Made by a program: the position numbers and the translations under genes. The notes under the pieces are model-generated. The model worked only from the letters and a program-made list of their open reading frames with translations, ran no database searches and was not told where the DNA came from. Positions 31,009 through 38,264 of a DNA stretch of 38,264 nucleotides are shown one piece after another (position 1 is the stretch's first letter; each line of letters begins with the position of its first letter). The DNA lies in the NCBI GenBank assembly GCA_001782515.1, contig MFOV01000003.1:40446-78709 (forward strand), in the 5' to 3' direction. The DNA comes from Candidatus Levybacteria bacterium RIFCSPLOWO2_01_FULL_39_10 (lineage in GTDB: Bacteria; Patescibacteriota; Microgenomatia; Levybacterales; UBA12049).

Positions 31009-31070
31009 AGCGTTAAGGGGAAAGCAAAAAGAGTAAAGAAAACTTAACGCTTAACGCTTCACCCTTCTCC
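31009..31070. repeat. Inverted repeat and 7-bp-periodic array between convergent genes
   Basis: AGCGTTAAG (31009-31017) pairs with CTTAACGCT (31043-31051). From 31043 the sequence continues as heptads CTTAACG (twice), CTTCACC and CTTCTCC. It fills the 69-bp convergent gap between the surface protein and lepA and may serve as a bidirectional 3' end structure. Confidence 0.6.
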
Positions 31071-31075
31071 CTATT

Positions 31076-32815
31076 TTATTTTTCAATCAATGAAAATAGG
31101 GCATCTTGGGGAATGTCAATTTTTGCAACATCAAGCATTTTAGCTTTTCCTTTTTTTTGCGCCTCTAAAAGCTTGTCTTTTCTTGTTCTATCCCCTCCGT
31201 AAAGACCCGCGATTACATCTTTTCTGAAAGGAGGAATTTCAGTTCTTGAAATTATTCTGTCTCCCGCTACTGCTTGTATAATTTGTCTGATTTGTTTTTT
31301 AGGCAGAACTTTTTTTAGTTTTTCTGCTTTTTCCCGCCCTGTCTTCTGAAGTTCATCTCTGTAGACATATTCCGACAAAATATCTATTAGTACACTATTT
31401 ATTTTAATATCCATTTTTACAAGATCAGCACTTCTGTAATTAGTTACCTCATAGTCTATACTTGCAAACCCTGAAGTTGCTGACTTAAGTTCTGATGACA
31501 AACCTTTTATAAGCACTCCGTAAGGCATTTCATATTTAAAAATTGCCGTTTCTTGAAAATATGTTAGATCAATAAGCGTACCTTTTCTTTTTTGGCAAAT
31601 CGTAATAACTCTCCCCACATAGGAAGCTGGCGAAAATATAGTAAGGTCCATATAGGGCTCATAAATCTGCCCATTTTCTTTTGTTTCATAAATTACCTGA
31701 GGGGAAGTTAATATAACATCGAGATTCTCCTCGTTTTTTAGTCTTTGTCTTACAATATCTGCATGCAAAAGTCCTAAAAATCCCACCTTAAATCCGCTCC
31801 CCAGAAATGATGAGTATTCAGACGTTATTGAGATTGAGGTATCGTTTAGACTGTACTTAAAAAGTCCTTCTTTCAAATGAACAAGATCTGATGTTGATCT
31901 TGGATAAAGGCCGAAAAACACCATAGGTTTTGGCTTTTTATATCCGGGTAATGGTTTAAAATTTGATATTTGATTTTTGATATTTGATATTGTTACCGTG
32001 TCACCGACTTGTGCCAAATGAATATCTTTAATGCCTGTTACAATGTATCCAATTTCTCCGTTATTTATAGATTCTTTCTTGTCAAGAAACGGCTTGAAAT
32101 ACCCAACTTCCAAAGCTTTGGTTAGTTTTTGGCTGTGCAAAAAAACAATACCCTCACCCAAACTTAATTTCCCGTCAACTATTCTTACATAAACAACTAC
32201 ACCTCTATGTTCATCATAAAATGCGTCAAAAACTAAAGCTCTCAGGCTCTTTTGTGAGTTATCGGAAGGAGGCGGAATTCTCTCAATAACTCCATCAAGC
32301 AGGTTTTCTACGTTTTTTCCGCTTTTGGCAGAAACGTGGATAATTTCCTCTTTTTTAAATCCGAATATCTCATAAAGTTCAGTCTCAGTTTCTGCTATTT
32401 TCGCAGTTGGTAAGTCAATCTTATTAATAACTGGGATAATCTTAAGATTTTCTTTTTTTGCAGAATTAAAGTGTGCAACAGTCTGCGCCTGAATTCCCTG
32501 TGTTGCATCAACAAGAAGTATTACTCCTTCACAAGCAGCCAGTGTGCGAGATACCTCATATGAAAAATCAACGTGTCCGGGAGTATCAATCAGATTTAGA
32601 ATGTATTCGGTATTTCCTTTTTTATAGTTCATCCTTACTGGAGCTAGCTTGATTGTTATTCCGCGCTCACGCGACACAGGATTTTGATCAAGATATTGAT
32701 CTTGTAACTGATTCTTGGAAACAGTGCCTGTAATCTCCAGAAATCTGTCAGAAAGTGTTGATTTGCCGTGATCAATATGGGCAATAATTGCAAAATTTCT
32801 TATATTTGAACTCAT
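31076..32815 (-). CDS. lepA: Elongation factor 4 (LepA)
   Basis: 579 residues from the ATG at 32815. Ribosomal back-translocase-type GTPase. G1 AHIDHGKS, G3 DTPGHVDF and G4 NKID are intact, and the C-terminal PKKQIRQIIQAVAGDRIISR region is LepA-specific. A TTG at 32824 would add MVN but directly abuts the murJ stop, so ATG 32815 (MSSNIRNF, the family's usual beginning) is preferred. Around residues 279-289 the sequence SNIKNQISNFK is encoded by a heptad array inserted where relatives have a short loop before PLPGYKK. Downstream of murJ, probably one operon. Confidence 0.95.
   Translation of the reverse strand: MSSNIRNFAIIAHIDHGKSTLSDRFLEITGTVSKNQLQDQYLDQNPVSRERGITIKLAPVRMNYKKGNTEYILNLIDTPGHVDFSYEVSRTLAACEGVILLVDATQGIQAQTVAHFNSAKKENLKIIPVINKIDLPTAKIAETETELYEIFGFKKEEIIHVSAKSGKNVENLLDGVIERIPPPSDNSQKSLRALVFDAFYDEHRGVVVYVRIVDGKLSLGEGIVFLHSQKLTKALEVGYFKPFLDKKESINNGEIGYIVTGIKDIHLAQVGDTVTISNIKNQISNFKPLPGYKKPKPMVFFGLYPRSTSDLVHLKEGLFKYSLNDTSISITSEYSSFLGSGFKVGFLGLLHADIVRQRLKNEENLDVILTSPQVIYETKENGQIYEPYMDLTIFSPASYVGRVITICQKRKGTLIDLTYFQETAIFKYEMPYGVLIKGLSSELKSATSGFASIDYEVTNYRSADLVKMDIKINSVLIDILSEYVYRDELQKTGREKAEKLKKVLPKKQIRQIIQAVAGDRIISRTEIPPFRKDVIAGLYGGDRTRKDKLLEAQKKGKAKMLDVAKIDIPQDALFSLIEK
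31956..31990. repeat. In-frame 7-bp-periodic array inside lepA
   Basis: On the plus strand: TTAAAAT, TTGATAT, TTGATTT, TTGATAT, TTGATAT. On the coding strand it reads as ATATCAA-type heptads and encodes NIKNQISNFK. It keeps the frame and sits in a surface loop preceding the conserved PLPGYKKPKPMVF. Confidence 0.7.
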
Positions 32816-32824
32816 ATTAACCAA

Positions 32825-34540
32825 TTATTGTCCGATGTTGGGCTGAATTATTTTTTCACTCTTTCCTACTACTTCTTTCCAGCCGCCAACACGTTTAAAC
32901 AGAAGAAGAAATGTTCCTGCCTCTTTTACATTAAGAAGCCATGTTAGGAAAAAGTAGATTAATATTCCAATTAAGCTTGAGATTCCTGTTAAAAGAATGA
33001 GGTTTACAGTTCTTGTTGTATCGAATACTAATTGGTCCAAAAGTTTTATAGGGATATAAAGCGCGATCCCCATAAAGAGTGCGCAGATAAAAATTTTGAT
33101 CTGCGGAATTAAAAAAGATTTGATCCCGAAAAAATTAATTTTTGTATTAAGAAGAATTAAAAGAATTATTAAATTTATTATCATACCTATTGAGTATGCA
33201 AAAGCAATAGATTCAACGCCAACTGGAATAAGTCTAAAAGTAGAACTATAAACTTCAGATATTCTTTCAAGATTTGATGACCAGTATGAAACAAAAAGAA
33301 TACTAAGTAAAATTGATATTACTGTTGTTAAAGTAGTTACAATTAAAGGAGTTTTTGTGTCCTGAAGTGCATAGAATGCGCGCGACACAAGATAAATAAG
33401 AGCAACTGCAAATATTGAGAGAGAAAAAAACGCAAGAGTTCTACCAGTTAAGACTGTTGCCTCCCAGTCAAACTGAGATGCTCCGTAAATAAGCCTCACA
33501 ACCGGGATTCGAAGAACCAAGAAGAGCACTGAAACGGGCAAAATCAGATAAAGAATTTGGTTAAAGCTTCCCACAAAAAGTTCCTTAAATGTTTCAAGCC
33601 TTTCTCTCTCTTTTGATAGTATGGGAAGTGCTGCCTGTCCTATTGTCTGGCCAAAAAGTACAATTGGCGCAAAAGCAAGGGTTAGGGCATAATCATAAAT
33701 TACGTAGCTTCTGCCAGAGGAAGGAAGAAAAGAAATTATTGCAACAACAATAAGTGTTCCTAGTTGAAATATAAGAATATTTAAAGTTCTTGGACCCATA
33801 AGATTTATAACACTCATTACTCCGGGAATTTTAAGTGAAAAAGAAGGAATATACCTAAAACCTGTCTTAAATACAAAAGGCGCCTGGACCAGTGTAAAAA
33901 TAAGTGCTCCAATTATAATTCCGATAGCTGGCGCGTAAATTCCGATTTTATCTGAAAGTAGAAGTATCCCTATAATTATTCCGAAATTATAAAGAGCTGC
34001 TGACACGCCGGCTATAAAAAAATTGTTATTTGACTGAAGAATTGCGGAAAAGAAGGAAGCGACAAGAAAGATCATCTCCCCTATTATTATTACCCTCATA
34101 AGACTCGCCATTAAATCCATTTGGGAAGGGCTGTATCCTGAGCCGAGATTAAAAAACTGAAGAATAAAAGGCGCAAAAATAAATAAAATAAGTGATATAA
34201 TGCCGAAGAAAACTAATCCGATCGAAAGAAGTGTCGAGGCCATCCTGTTTGATTCATCTTTTTTACCTTTACCCAAATATTCTGAAAATATCGGAATAAA
34301 AGCGGTTGCGAGTGCTCCTGCAATTATCAGCTGAAAAAGAAAATCGGGAAATTTTGACGCCGTTAAATAAACTCCTAGAGTATCAGATGCACCGAATGTT
34401 CCGACAAGAAGCCTCTGTCTAATGAGGCCGAAGATCTGCGACAAGATAGCTGTTGCCATCAAAATAAATGCAGCAGATAAAATGTTTGTTTGTTTTTTTA
34501 GAAGAAGAGAGATACTTTTCTGAAAAAAGCGTAAAGGCAT
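32825..34540 (-). CDS. murJ: Lipid II flippase MurJ (MviN family)
   Basis: 571 residues with about 14 membrane segments. Family signatures: FILMATAILSQIFGLIRQRLLVGTFGASDTLGVYLTASKFPDFLFQLIIAGALATAFIPIFSEY-type N-terminus, and VFLVLRIPVVRLIYG / FYALQDTKTPL in the second half. It flips lipid-linked peptidoglycan precursor across the membrane, so the cell probably makes peptidoglycan. The stop lies 9 bp before the lepA ATG. Confidence 0.92.
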   Translation of the reverse strand: MPLRFFQKSISLLLKKQTNILSAAFILMATAILSQIFGLIRQRLLVGTFGASDTLGVYLTASKFPDFLFQLIIAGALATAFIPIFSEYLGKGKKDESNRMASTLLSIGLVFFGIISLILFIFAPFILQFFNLGSGYSPSQMDLMASLMRVIIIGEMIFLVASFFSAILQSNNNFFIAGVSAALYNFGIIIGILLLSDKIGIYAPAIGIIIGALIFTLVQAPFVFKTGFRYIPSFSLKIPGVMSVINLMGPRTLNILIFQLGTLIVVAIISFLPSSGRSYVIYDYALTLAFAPIVLFGQTIGQAALPILSKERERLETFKELFVGSFNQILYLILPVSVLFLVLRIPVVRLIYGASQFDWEATVLTGRTLAFFSLSIFAVALIYLVSRAFYALQDTKTPLIVTTLTTVISILLSILFVSYWSSNLERISEVYSSTFRLIPVGVESIAFAYSIGMIINLIILLILLNTKINFFGIKSFLIPQIKIFICALFMGIALYIPIKLLDQLVFDTTRTVNLILLTGISSLIGILIYFFLTWLLNVKEAGTFLLLFKRVGGWKEVVGKSEKIIQPNIGQ

Positions 34541-34547
34541 AAAATTA

Positions 34548-34584
34548 GCGGGCTTGCCCCGCCGAAGCTTTATGCGTAGGCGGG
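34548..34584. repeat. GC-rich inverted repeat upstream of murJ and rpsT
   Basis: GCGGGC at 34548, then CCCGCC (34558-34563) pairing with GGCGGG (34579-34584). Related in word content to the GC-rich block in the groES leader. It lies in the 79-bp divergent gap and just before the rpsT -35 box. Confidence 0.55.
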
Positions 34585-34613
34585 TTGCGATAATAAGTAT
34601 ATCATGCTAAAAT
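34585..34613 (+). promoter_or_regulatory. Predicted promoter of rpsT
   Basis: -35 TTGCGA (34585-34590), a 17-bp spacer, TGC then -10 TAAAAT (34608-34613). The ATG follows after 6 bp, so the mRNA should be leaderless. Confidence 0.6.
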
Positions 34614-34619
34614 GCCCGC

Positions 34620-34901
34620 ATGCCAGTAACAAAAAGCGCAAAGAAAAAGTTAAGAAAAGATAGAAATCGCAAAAAAGAGAATTTAAAATTTGCTTCCGAA
34701 TATAAAGAAGCTTTAAAAAAAGCTAGGAAAAGTCCGACTGCGAAAAATGTAAGCGAAGCATTCAAAAAAATTGACAAAGCAACTAAAAAAAATTTGATAC
34801 ATAAAAATAAAGCTGGAAGACTTAAAAGTTCTTTATCAAAACTGACAGGTTCTAAAAAAACTGCCCCAAGTGCTACAAAACCCAAATCCAAGGCTAAATA
34901 G
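34620..34901 (+). CDS. rpsT: 30S ribosomal protein S20
   Basis: 93 residues, strongly basic and helical. PVTKSAKKKLRKDRNRKKEN at the start and KKIDKATKKNLIHKNKAGRLKSSLSKL in the middle match S20, which binds 16S rRNA early in 30S assembly. A Lys/Ser/Pro-rich tail extends the C-terminus. Transcribed alone from its own leaderless promoter. Confidence 0.93.
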   Translation: MPVTKSAKKKLRKDRNRKKENLKFASEYKEALKKARKSPTAKNVSEAFKKIDKATKKNLIHKNKAGRLKSSLSKLTGSKKTAPSATKPKSKAK

Positions 34902-34916
34902 CCTCTTATTTTCTTT
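34891..34916 (+). terminator. Candidate terminator overlapping the rpsT stop codon
   Basis: AGGCT (34891-34895) pairs with AGCCT (34900-34904), 4-nt loop, followed by CTTATTTTCTTT. The stem includes the rpsT stop codon; it ends just as the pilN promoter begins. Confidence 0.5.
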
Positions 34917-34943
34917 GACAAAAGCCTGGATTTACCATAGACT
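34915..34943 (+). promoter_or_regulatory. Predicted promoter of the pilN-pilO operon
   Basis: -35 TTGACA (34915-34920), a 17-bp spacer, -10 TAGACT (34938-34943), ATG after 9 bp. Confidence 0.7.
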
Positions 34944-34952
34944 AAAATTGTT

Positions 34953-35492
34953 ATGAAGTCTCCTTCAATTAACCTTGCGAAGCGTAAAACTAACATCGTT
35001 GATGATTTAACAAAGTGGGCGTTAACTTTTGGCAGGCTTTTAGTTATTATTGTTGAAATAATTGCATTTTCAGCTTTTATCTACAGATTTTATTTGGATA
35101 GATTGATTAATGATTTAAATGACGAAATTGAGGGAAAACAGGCAATAGTTGCCAGCCTTAAGACCCAGGAAGAGCTTTATAGAAATACGCAGGCAAGGAT
35201 TGCGCTTGCAAAAGAATTAACCAAAAAATCGGGAACAAATATAAATGTATTAAATGATATAGTGGGTTTTACACCGCCTGATATCACATTTTCAACATTT
35301 TCTATTAATGATAATAAGTTATCAATTGAAGCAAATATCGGATCTGTTACATCTCTTACAACATTTCTAAATTCTTTAAGAGAACACCCAAGTATTAGTT
35401 CTGCATCAGTTGTGCAGATTGAAAATACAACCCAGGCAGGAGCAATAAGAGCATTCATAATTTCGACTTTGAAGGAGGAGGAATTACAATGA
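34953..35492 (+). CDS. pilN: PilN-like type IV pilus assembly protein
   Basis: 179 residues. A short cytoplasmic N-terminus beginning with the PilN-like SINLAKRK is followed by one membrane helix (about 27-50), a coiled coil (about 50-90) and a small alpha/beta domain (DITFSTFSINDNKLSIEANIGSVTSLTTFLNSL, ferredoxin-like fold). In type IV pilus systems PilN pairs with PilO in the inner-membrane alignment complex. It overlaps the PilO-like gene by 4 bp. Assignment rests on topology and neighbour. Confidence 0.7.
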   Translation: MKSPSINLAKRKTNIVDDLTKWALTFGRLLVIIVEIIAFSAFIYRFYLDRLINDLNDEIEGKQAIVASLKTQEELYRNTQARIALAKELTKKSGTNINVLNDIVGFTPPDITFSTFSINDNKLSIEANIGSVTSLTTFLNSLREHPSISSASVVQIENTTQAGAIRAFIISTLKEEELQ

Positions 35493-36088
35493 AAGTTTAT
35501 ATCAAAAACGTTGATTACAAAAAATATTATAGACAGATTCTTCCGTATTTAAAAAAAGAAAAAAATCAACAGTATTTATTTATAATTTTAACGCTTTCTG
35601 CGTCAATATTTTTTGCCTTATTTGCAATTAATCCAACACTTTCAACAATAGTAAGACTTAGACGTGAGATAAGTGACTCTCAGTTTGTGAACGAAAAACT
35701 AACTCAAAAAGTCAATAATTTATCCACTCTCACATCCGCCTACCAAGATATTGAAGAAGAGATCCCTTTTCTTCTTGATGCTGTTCCCGCTAATTCCGAC
35801 GCTCCCATCCTTGTTGGCCAGATTCAAACACTTGCCGAAGAACATGCGGTGGTTTTTACAAATATTTCGATTTCCCCTATTAACCTTAAGGTAGATTCGG
35901 CAACTAAAAGTTCTGTGCTAAATTTTGAGCTTGTGGGAAACGCTACCTATGAAAATATTTATTCGTTTCTCAGAGATCTTATAAATATGCAGAGAATTGT
36001 TGTTGTTGATGGATTTTCACTATCTAAAAATGATGAGTCGGGAAATTTGGATATAAATATTAAAGGCTCTGCCTATTATAAATACTGA
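35489..36088 (+). CDS. pilO: PilO-like type IV pilus assembly protein
   Basis: 199 residues. One membrane helix (about 28-47), a coiled coil (about 53-90) and a C-terminal ferredoxin-like domain (ILVGQIQTLAEEHAVVFTNISI, then LNFELVGNATYENIYSFLRDL, NMQRIVVVDGFSL) fit PilO. A strong Shine-Dalgarno sequence AAGGAGG at 35472-35478 precedes the ATG. It overlaps pilN and abuts the next gene. Confidence 0.72.
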   Translation: MKVYIKNVDYKKYYRQILPYLKKEKNQQYLFIILTLSASIFFALFAINPTLSTIVRLRREISDSQFVNEKLTQKVNNLSTLTSAYQDIEEEIPFLLDAVPANSDAPILVGQIQTLAEEHAVVFTNISISPINLKVDSATKSSVLNFELVGNATYENIYSFLRDLINMQRIVVVDGFSLSKNDESGNLDINIKGSAYYKY

Positions 36089-36420
36089 TGAAACAAAGAG
36101 ATTTTGTTATAATTCTTATTCCGCTTTTTATTTTAACTGTATTGTGGGTTATATTTAATGTTTATCATAATCTAGTTACATCAACAATTGAGGATCCCTT
36201 AAGTTACCAGATAGTTGCAATTGAAGGGAAATTTGATAACGATAGTTTGATTGATATCCTTGGCAGAAAAAGAGTTACTCCAACATATGAGATAGAAGAA
36301 AATTTGATTTTGGAGATTTCATCAAGTGATACAATTGAAGAAGAAGTTGCAACCGAATCTTCCCAAACAATCAATATTGAAGAGGGTTTAGGGACTATTT
36401 CTGCGCAGCCTAATTTATGA
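36088..36420 (+). CDS. Small membrane-anchored protein in the pil operon
   Basis: 110 residues: one N-terminal membrane helix (about 6-28) and a short acidic extracytoplasmic part. By position it could replace PilP, but I see no PilP signature. It shares its start with the last base of pilO and overlaps the next gene by 4 bp, so the four genes are translationally coupled. Confidence 0.6.
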   Translation: MKQRDFVIILIPLFILTVLWVIFNVYHNLVTSTIEDPLSYQIVAIEGKFDNDSLIDILGRKRVTPTYEIEENLILEISSSDTIEEEVATESSQTINIEEGLGTISAQPNL

Positions 36421-37754
36421 AACATAAATTCTTAGATAAAAAAATTCCAACTCTTATTGGAATTCTAATAATTATAGTAGGAATTGGTCTTACAACTTAT
36501 CTTGTAAAGGGGGATAGCATATTTGAGCTGCAAGCTAGCCCCAGACAAAATCCTGAAAATATAAAGATAACAAATGTTACGGAAAGCTCATTTACTGTCT
36601 CTTATTCAACAGATGATAGCGCATTAGGAACTTTAAACTATGGAGAAAATCCCGCGTCACTAAATAATTTAGTTCTCGATGACAGAGATCAATTGACACA
36701 GAAAGTAAGTGCGCGAAATTCACACTCAATAACCGTTAAAAACCTCAAAGAAGACACTAATTATTTTTTCAGCATCACTTCTGGAGATGAGAGTTATTTA
36801 AACAAAGGCTCTGCCTATGAAATAAAAACAGGAAAGGCAATTGATAAAAATCCGAGTTCTCAGATACCGATTTCCGGAAAAGTGCTTCTGCCCGAAGGTC
36901 TGCCGGCAGTTGACGGTCTAATCTATGTAAAAATATTGGGTGCTCAGGACTTATCAACTTATATTAAAAATGACGGAACCTATACTATTCCTCTTAACTC
37001 CTTGAGAAACTCGCCTCTTGATGATTTTTACAGTATTGATGAAGATGACTTGATAAATATTGAAATTATTTCAGGTAATTTCGTATCAGATGTGATTGTT
37101 ACAAAATCCCAAATTAACCCTGTTCCAACAATATCACTTTCCGGAAACTACGACTTCTCCGAAGATACAACTCAGCTTGAGGAGACTGAAGCCGCAACAG
37201 AATCCTCAGGTACTTTTCCAGCATTCGGCGTAAAACAGGATGTTATTGAACCTGAAATTACAAACCCCAATGATGGAGAAGAGTTTGCAAGTCAACTGCC
37301 TAAATTCACAGGAACCGCACAGCCTAATGAAACTGTTGAAATCGAAATTCATTCAGATGAGAATATAACGGATGAGGTAATGGCAGACGAGGATGGAAAT
37401 TGGGAATACACACCTTCGTCATTTCTATCAGAAGGTGAACACACTATTACGATAACTACTGTCAATAATTTAGGTATTATTCAAAAAATTACCAAAACAT
37501 TTGAGATTCCCAAGGCACAAGGACAAGCAGTGACAAATACGCCAACGCCCACCCCAAACGGTTCTCCAACCCCTACTTTAACTCCAACAAACACCCCTAC
37601 CATTACGCCTGTTATAACAGCAACTATAACTCCTCCAACAACACTTCTTGCTGCAGGTAATTCATCTGTTGCAATTGCTGCAATTATTGGCATCATTGCT
37701 TCGGCATCAGGCATCATTCTTTACCTCTATTCACGCGGTCGAAAATCCATATGA
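36417..37754 (+). CDS. Large surface protein with FN3-like, carboxypeptidase-like and Ig-like domains
   Basis: 445 residues. N-terminal anchor (about 9-30). An FN3-like domain (44-140) has ITNVTESSFTVSYSTDDSALGTLNYG and NYFFSITSG. A carboxypeptidase regulatory-like beta domain (about 152-240) has PISGKVLLPEGLPAVDGLIYVKI. An Ig-like domain (about 278-365) has FTGTAQPNETVEIEIHSDE and EGEHTITITTVNNLG. A Pro-Thr linker (373-402), a C-terminal helix and RGRKS end complete it. Coupled to the pil genes, so it may be a pilus-associated or adhesive surface protein. Confidence 0.75.
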   Translation: MKHKFLDKKIPTLIGILIIIVGIGLTTYLVKGDSIFELQASPRQNPENIKITNVTESSFTVSYSTDDSALGTLNYGENPASLNNLVLDDRDQLTQKVSARNSHSITVKNLKEDTNYFFSITSGDESYLNKGSAYEIKTGKAIDKNPSSQIPISGKVLLPEGLPAVDGLIYVKILGAQDLSTYIKNDGTYTIPLNSLRNSPLDDFYSIDEDDLINIEIISGNFVSDVIVTKSQINPVPTISLSGNYDFSEDTTQLEETEAATESSGTFPAFGVKQDVIEPEITNPNDGEEFASQLPKFTGTAQPNETVEIEIHSDENITDEVMADEDGNWEYTPSSFLSEGEHTITITTVNNLGIIQKITKTFEIPKAQGQAVTNTPTPTPNGSPTPTLTPTNTPTITPVITATITPPTTLLAAGNSSVAIAAIIGIIASASGIILYLYSRGRKSI

Positions 37755-37788
37755 ACTTCCCAAGATACTGACGGGGACTTGTTTAATA

Positions 37789-38264
37789 ATGACTCAAGAT
37801 AATAAAATGTCTAACGGGATGAAAATTGGGATAGTAGGCGCGGGCTTTACCGGGTTATCAGCTGCTTATTATTTAGGGAAAAAGGGTCACAGAGTAACTG
37901 TTATTGAAAAAGATTCAAATCCGGGGGGTCTTGCCATAGGATTTTCGGACAAAAACTGGAATTGGACTCTTGAGAAGCACTATCATCATTGGTTTACAAA
38001 TGATAAAAATGTTTTAGAACTGGCAAAAGAAATACAACACGAAGTAATAATAAAAAGGCCTAAGACCTCAGTTTACGTTGATGGAAAGATTTTTCAGTTT
38101 GATTCTCCAAAAGAAGTTTTACTTTTTCCAAAACTACCAATCATAGATAGATTTAGGATGGGACTTGTAATTGGATTTCTCAAATTCAATCCTATTTGGA
38201 AACCGCTTGAAAAAATAAACGCAACAACTTTTCTTCCAAAAACAATCGGTAAAAAAAGCTATAA
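37789..38264 (+). CDS. FAD-dependent oxidoreductase, amine-oxidase/protoporphyrinogen-oxidase-like (partial)
   Basis: The frame is open from ATG 37789 to the window end (158 codons). The dinucleotide-binding motif is IGIVGAGFTGLSAAYYLGKKGHRVTVIEKD, followed by PGGLA and LEKHYHHWF. Such proteins act on lipids, carotenoids, porphyrins or amines; closely similar ones often lie in polysaccharide loci, which fits the upstream genes. ATGs at 37807 and 37819 are alternative starts, the latter leaving only MKIGIVGAG. It follows the surface protein by 34 bp. Confidence 0.8.
   Translation, partial: MTQDNKMSNGMKIGIVGAGFTGLSAAYYLGKKGHRVTVIEKDSNPGGLAIGFSDKNWNWTLEKHYHHWFTNDKNVLELAKEIQHEVIIKRPKTSVYVDGKIFQFDSPKEVLLFPKLPIIDRFRMGLVIGFLKFNPIWKPLEKINATTFLPKTIGKKSY

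Noticed and set aside
128..37754. Many overlapping antisense open frames over infB, nusA, dnaK, groEL, clp and others
   Set aside because: They lie opposite strongly conserved proteins, lack family motifs and have no promoter or ribosome-binding support.

Overview
The window looks like a chromosomal segment of an AT-rich bacterium with a streamlined genome. It is probably a member of the Candidate Phyla Radiation (Patescibacteria), most likely a Microgenomates-type lineage. This is inference from gene content: a short IF-2, a DnaJ without its zinc-finger domain, a shortened HrcA, a membrane-anchored Clp-type ATPase, secreted PKD/cohesin-like proteins with Pro-Thr linkers, and PilN/PilO-like genes. 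TGA behaves as a stop throughout. I found no rRNA, tRNA, CRISPR array, transposase or integrase.

Layout. 1-7794 (minus): start of a gene leaving the window, infB, nusA, a membrane Clp ATPase with a small membrane protein, a methyltransferase broken by a frameshift, and homoserine dehydrogenase. 8062-9690 (plus): purH. 9753-11282 (minus): a secreted PKD protein. 11392-15625 (minus): the heat-shock operon hrcA-grpE-dnaK-dnaJ. 15976-17893: three membrane-associated proteins of unknown function. 18074-20205 (plus): metG and a methyltransferase; 20213-20371 (minus) is a 52-residue membrane protein. 20541-26670 (plus): tatD, then a glycosyltransferase/prenyltransferase cluster (GT2-like, GT39-like, WecA/MraY-like, UbiA/DPPR-synthase-like) for surface polysaccharide on a polyprenyl carrier. 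26667-29497 (minus): a PEGA/SH3 protein and groES-groEL. 29837-31006 (plus): a cohesin-like/PKD surface protein. 31076-34540 (minus): murJ and lepA. 34620-38264 (plus): rpsT, PilN/PilO-like genes, a large surface protein and the start of an FAD-dependent oxidoreductase.

Regulation visible in the sequence. (1) The hrcA and groES promoters both carry a CIRCE-like 9-N9-9 operator whose half-site is TTAGCAGAC rather than the classical TTAGCACTC, so HrcA probably controls both chaperone operons. (2) Three divergent intergenic regions hold a 109-134 bp element bounded by GTCAAG at both ends. It has a 10-bp hairpin and a long closing stem whose pairing is kept while the sequence changes. A relative of its second half forms the metG leader, where it would sequester the Shine-Dalgarno sequence; another relative lies in the hrcA leader region. 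(3) Many first-in-operon genes start only 6-9 bp after a good -10 box, so they look leaderless, whereas some internal genes and metG have clear Shine-Dalgarno sites.

The most unusual large-scale feature is a set of degenerate 7-bp-periodic arrays that fill many short intergenic spacers, often as inverted pairs, and that also occur in frame inside lepA and tatD.
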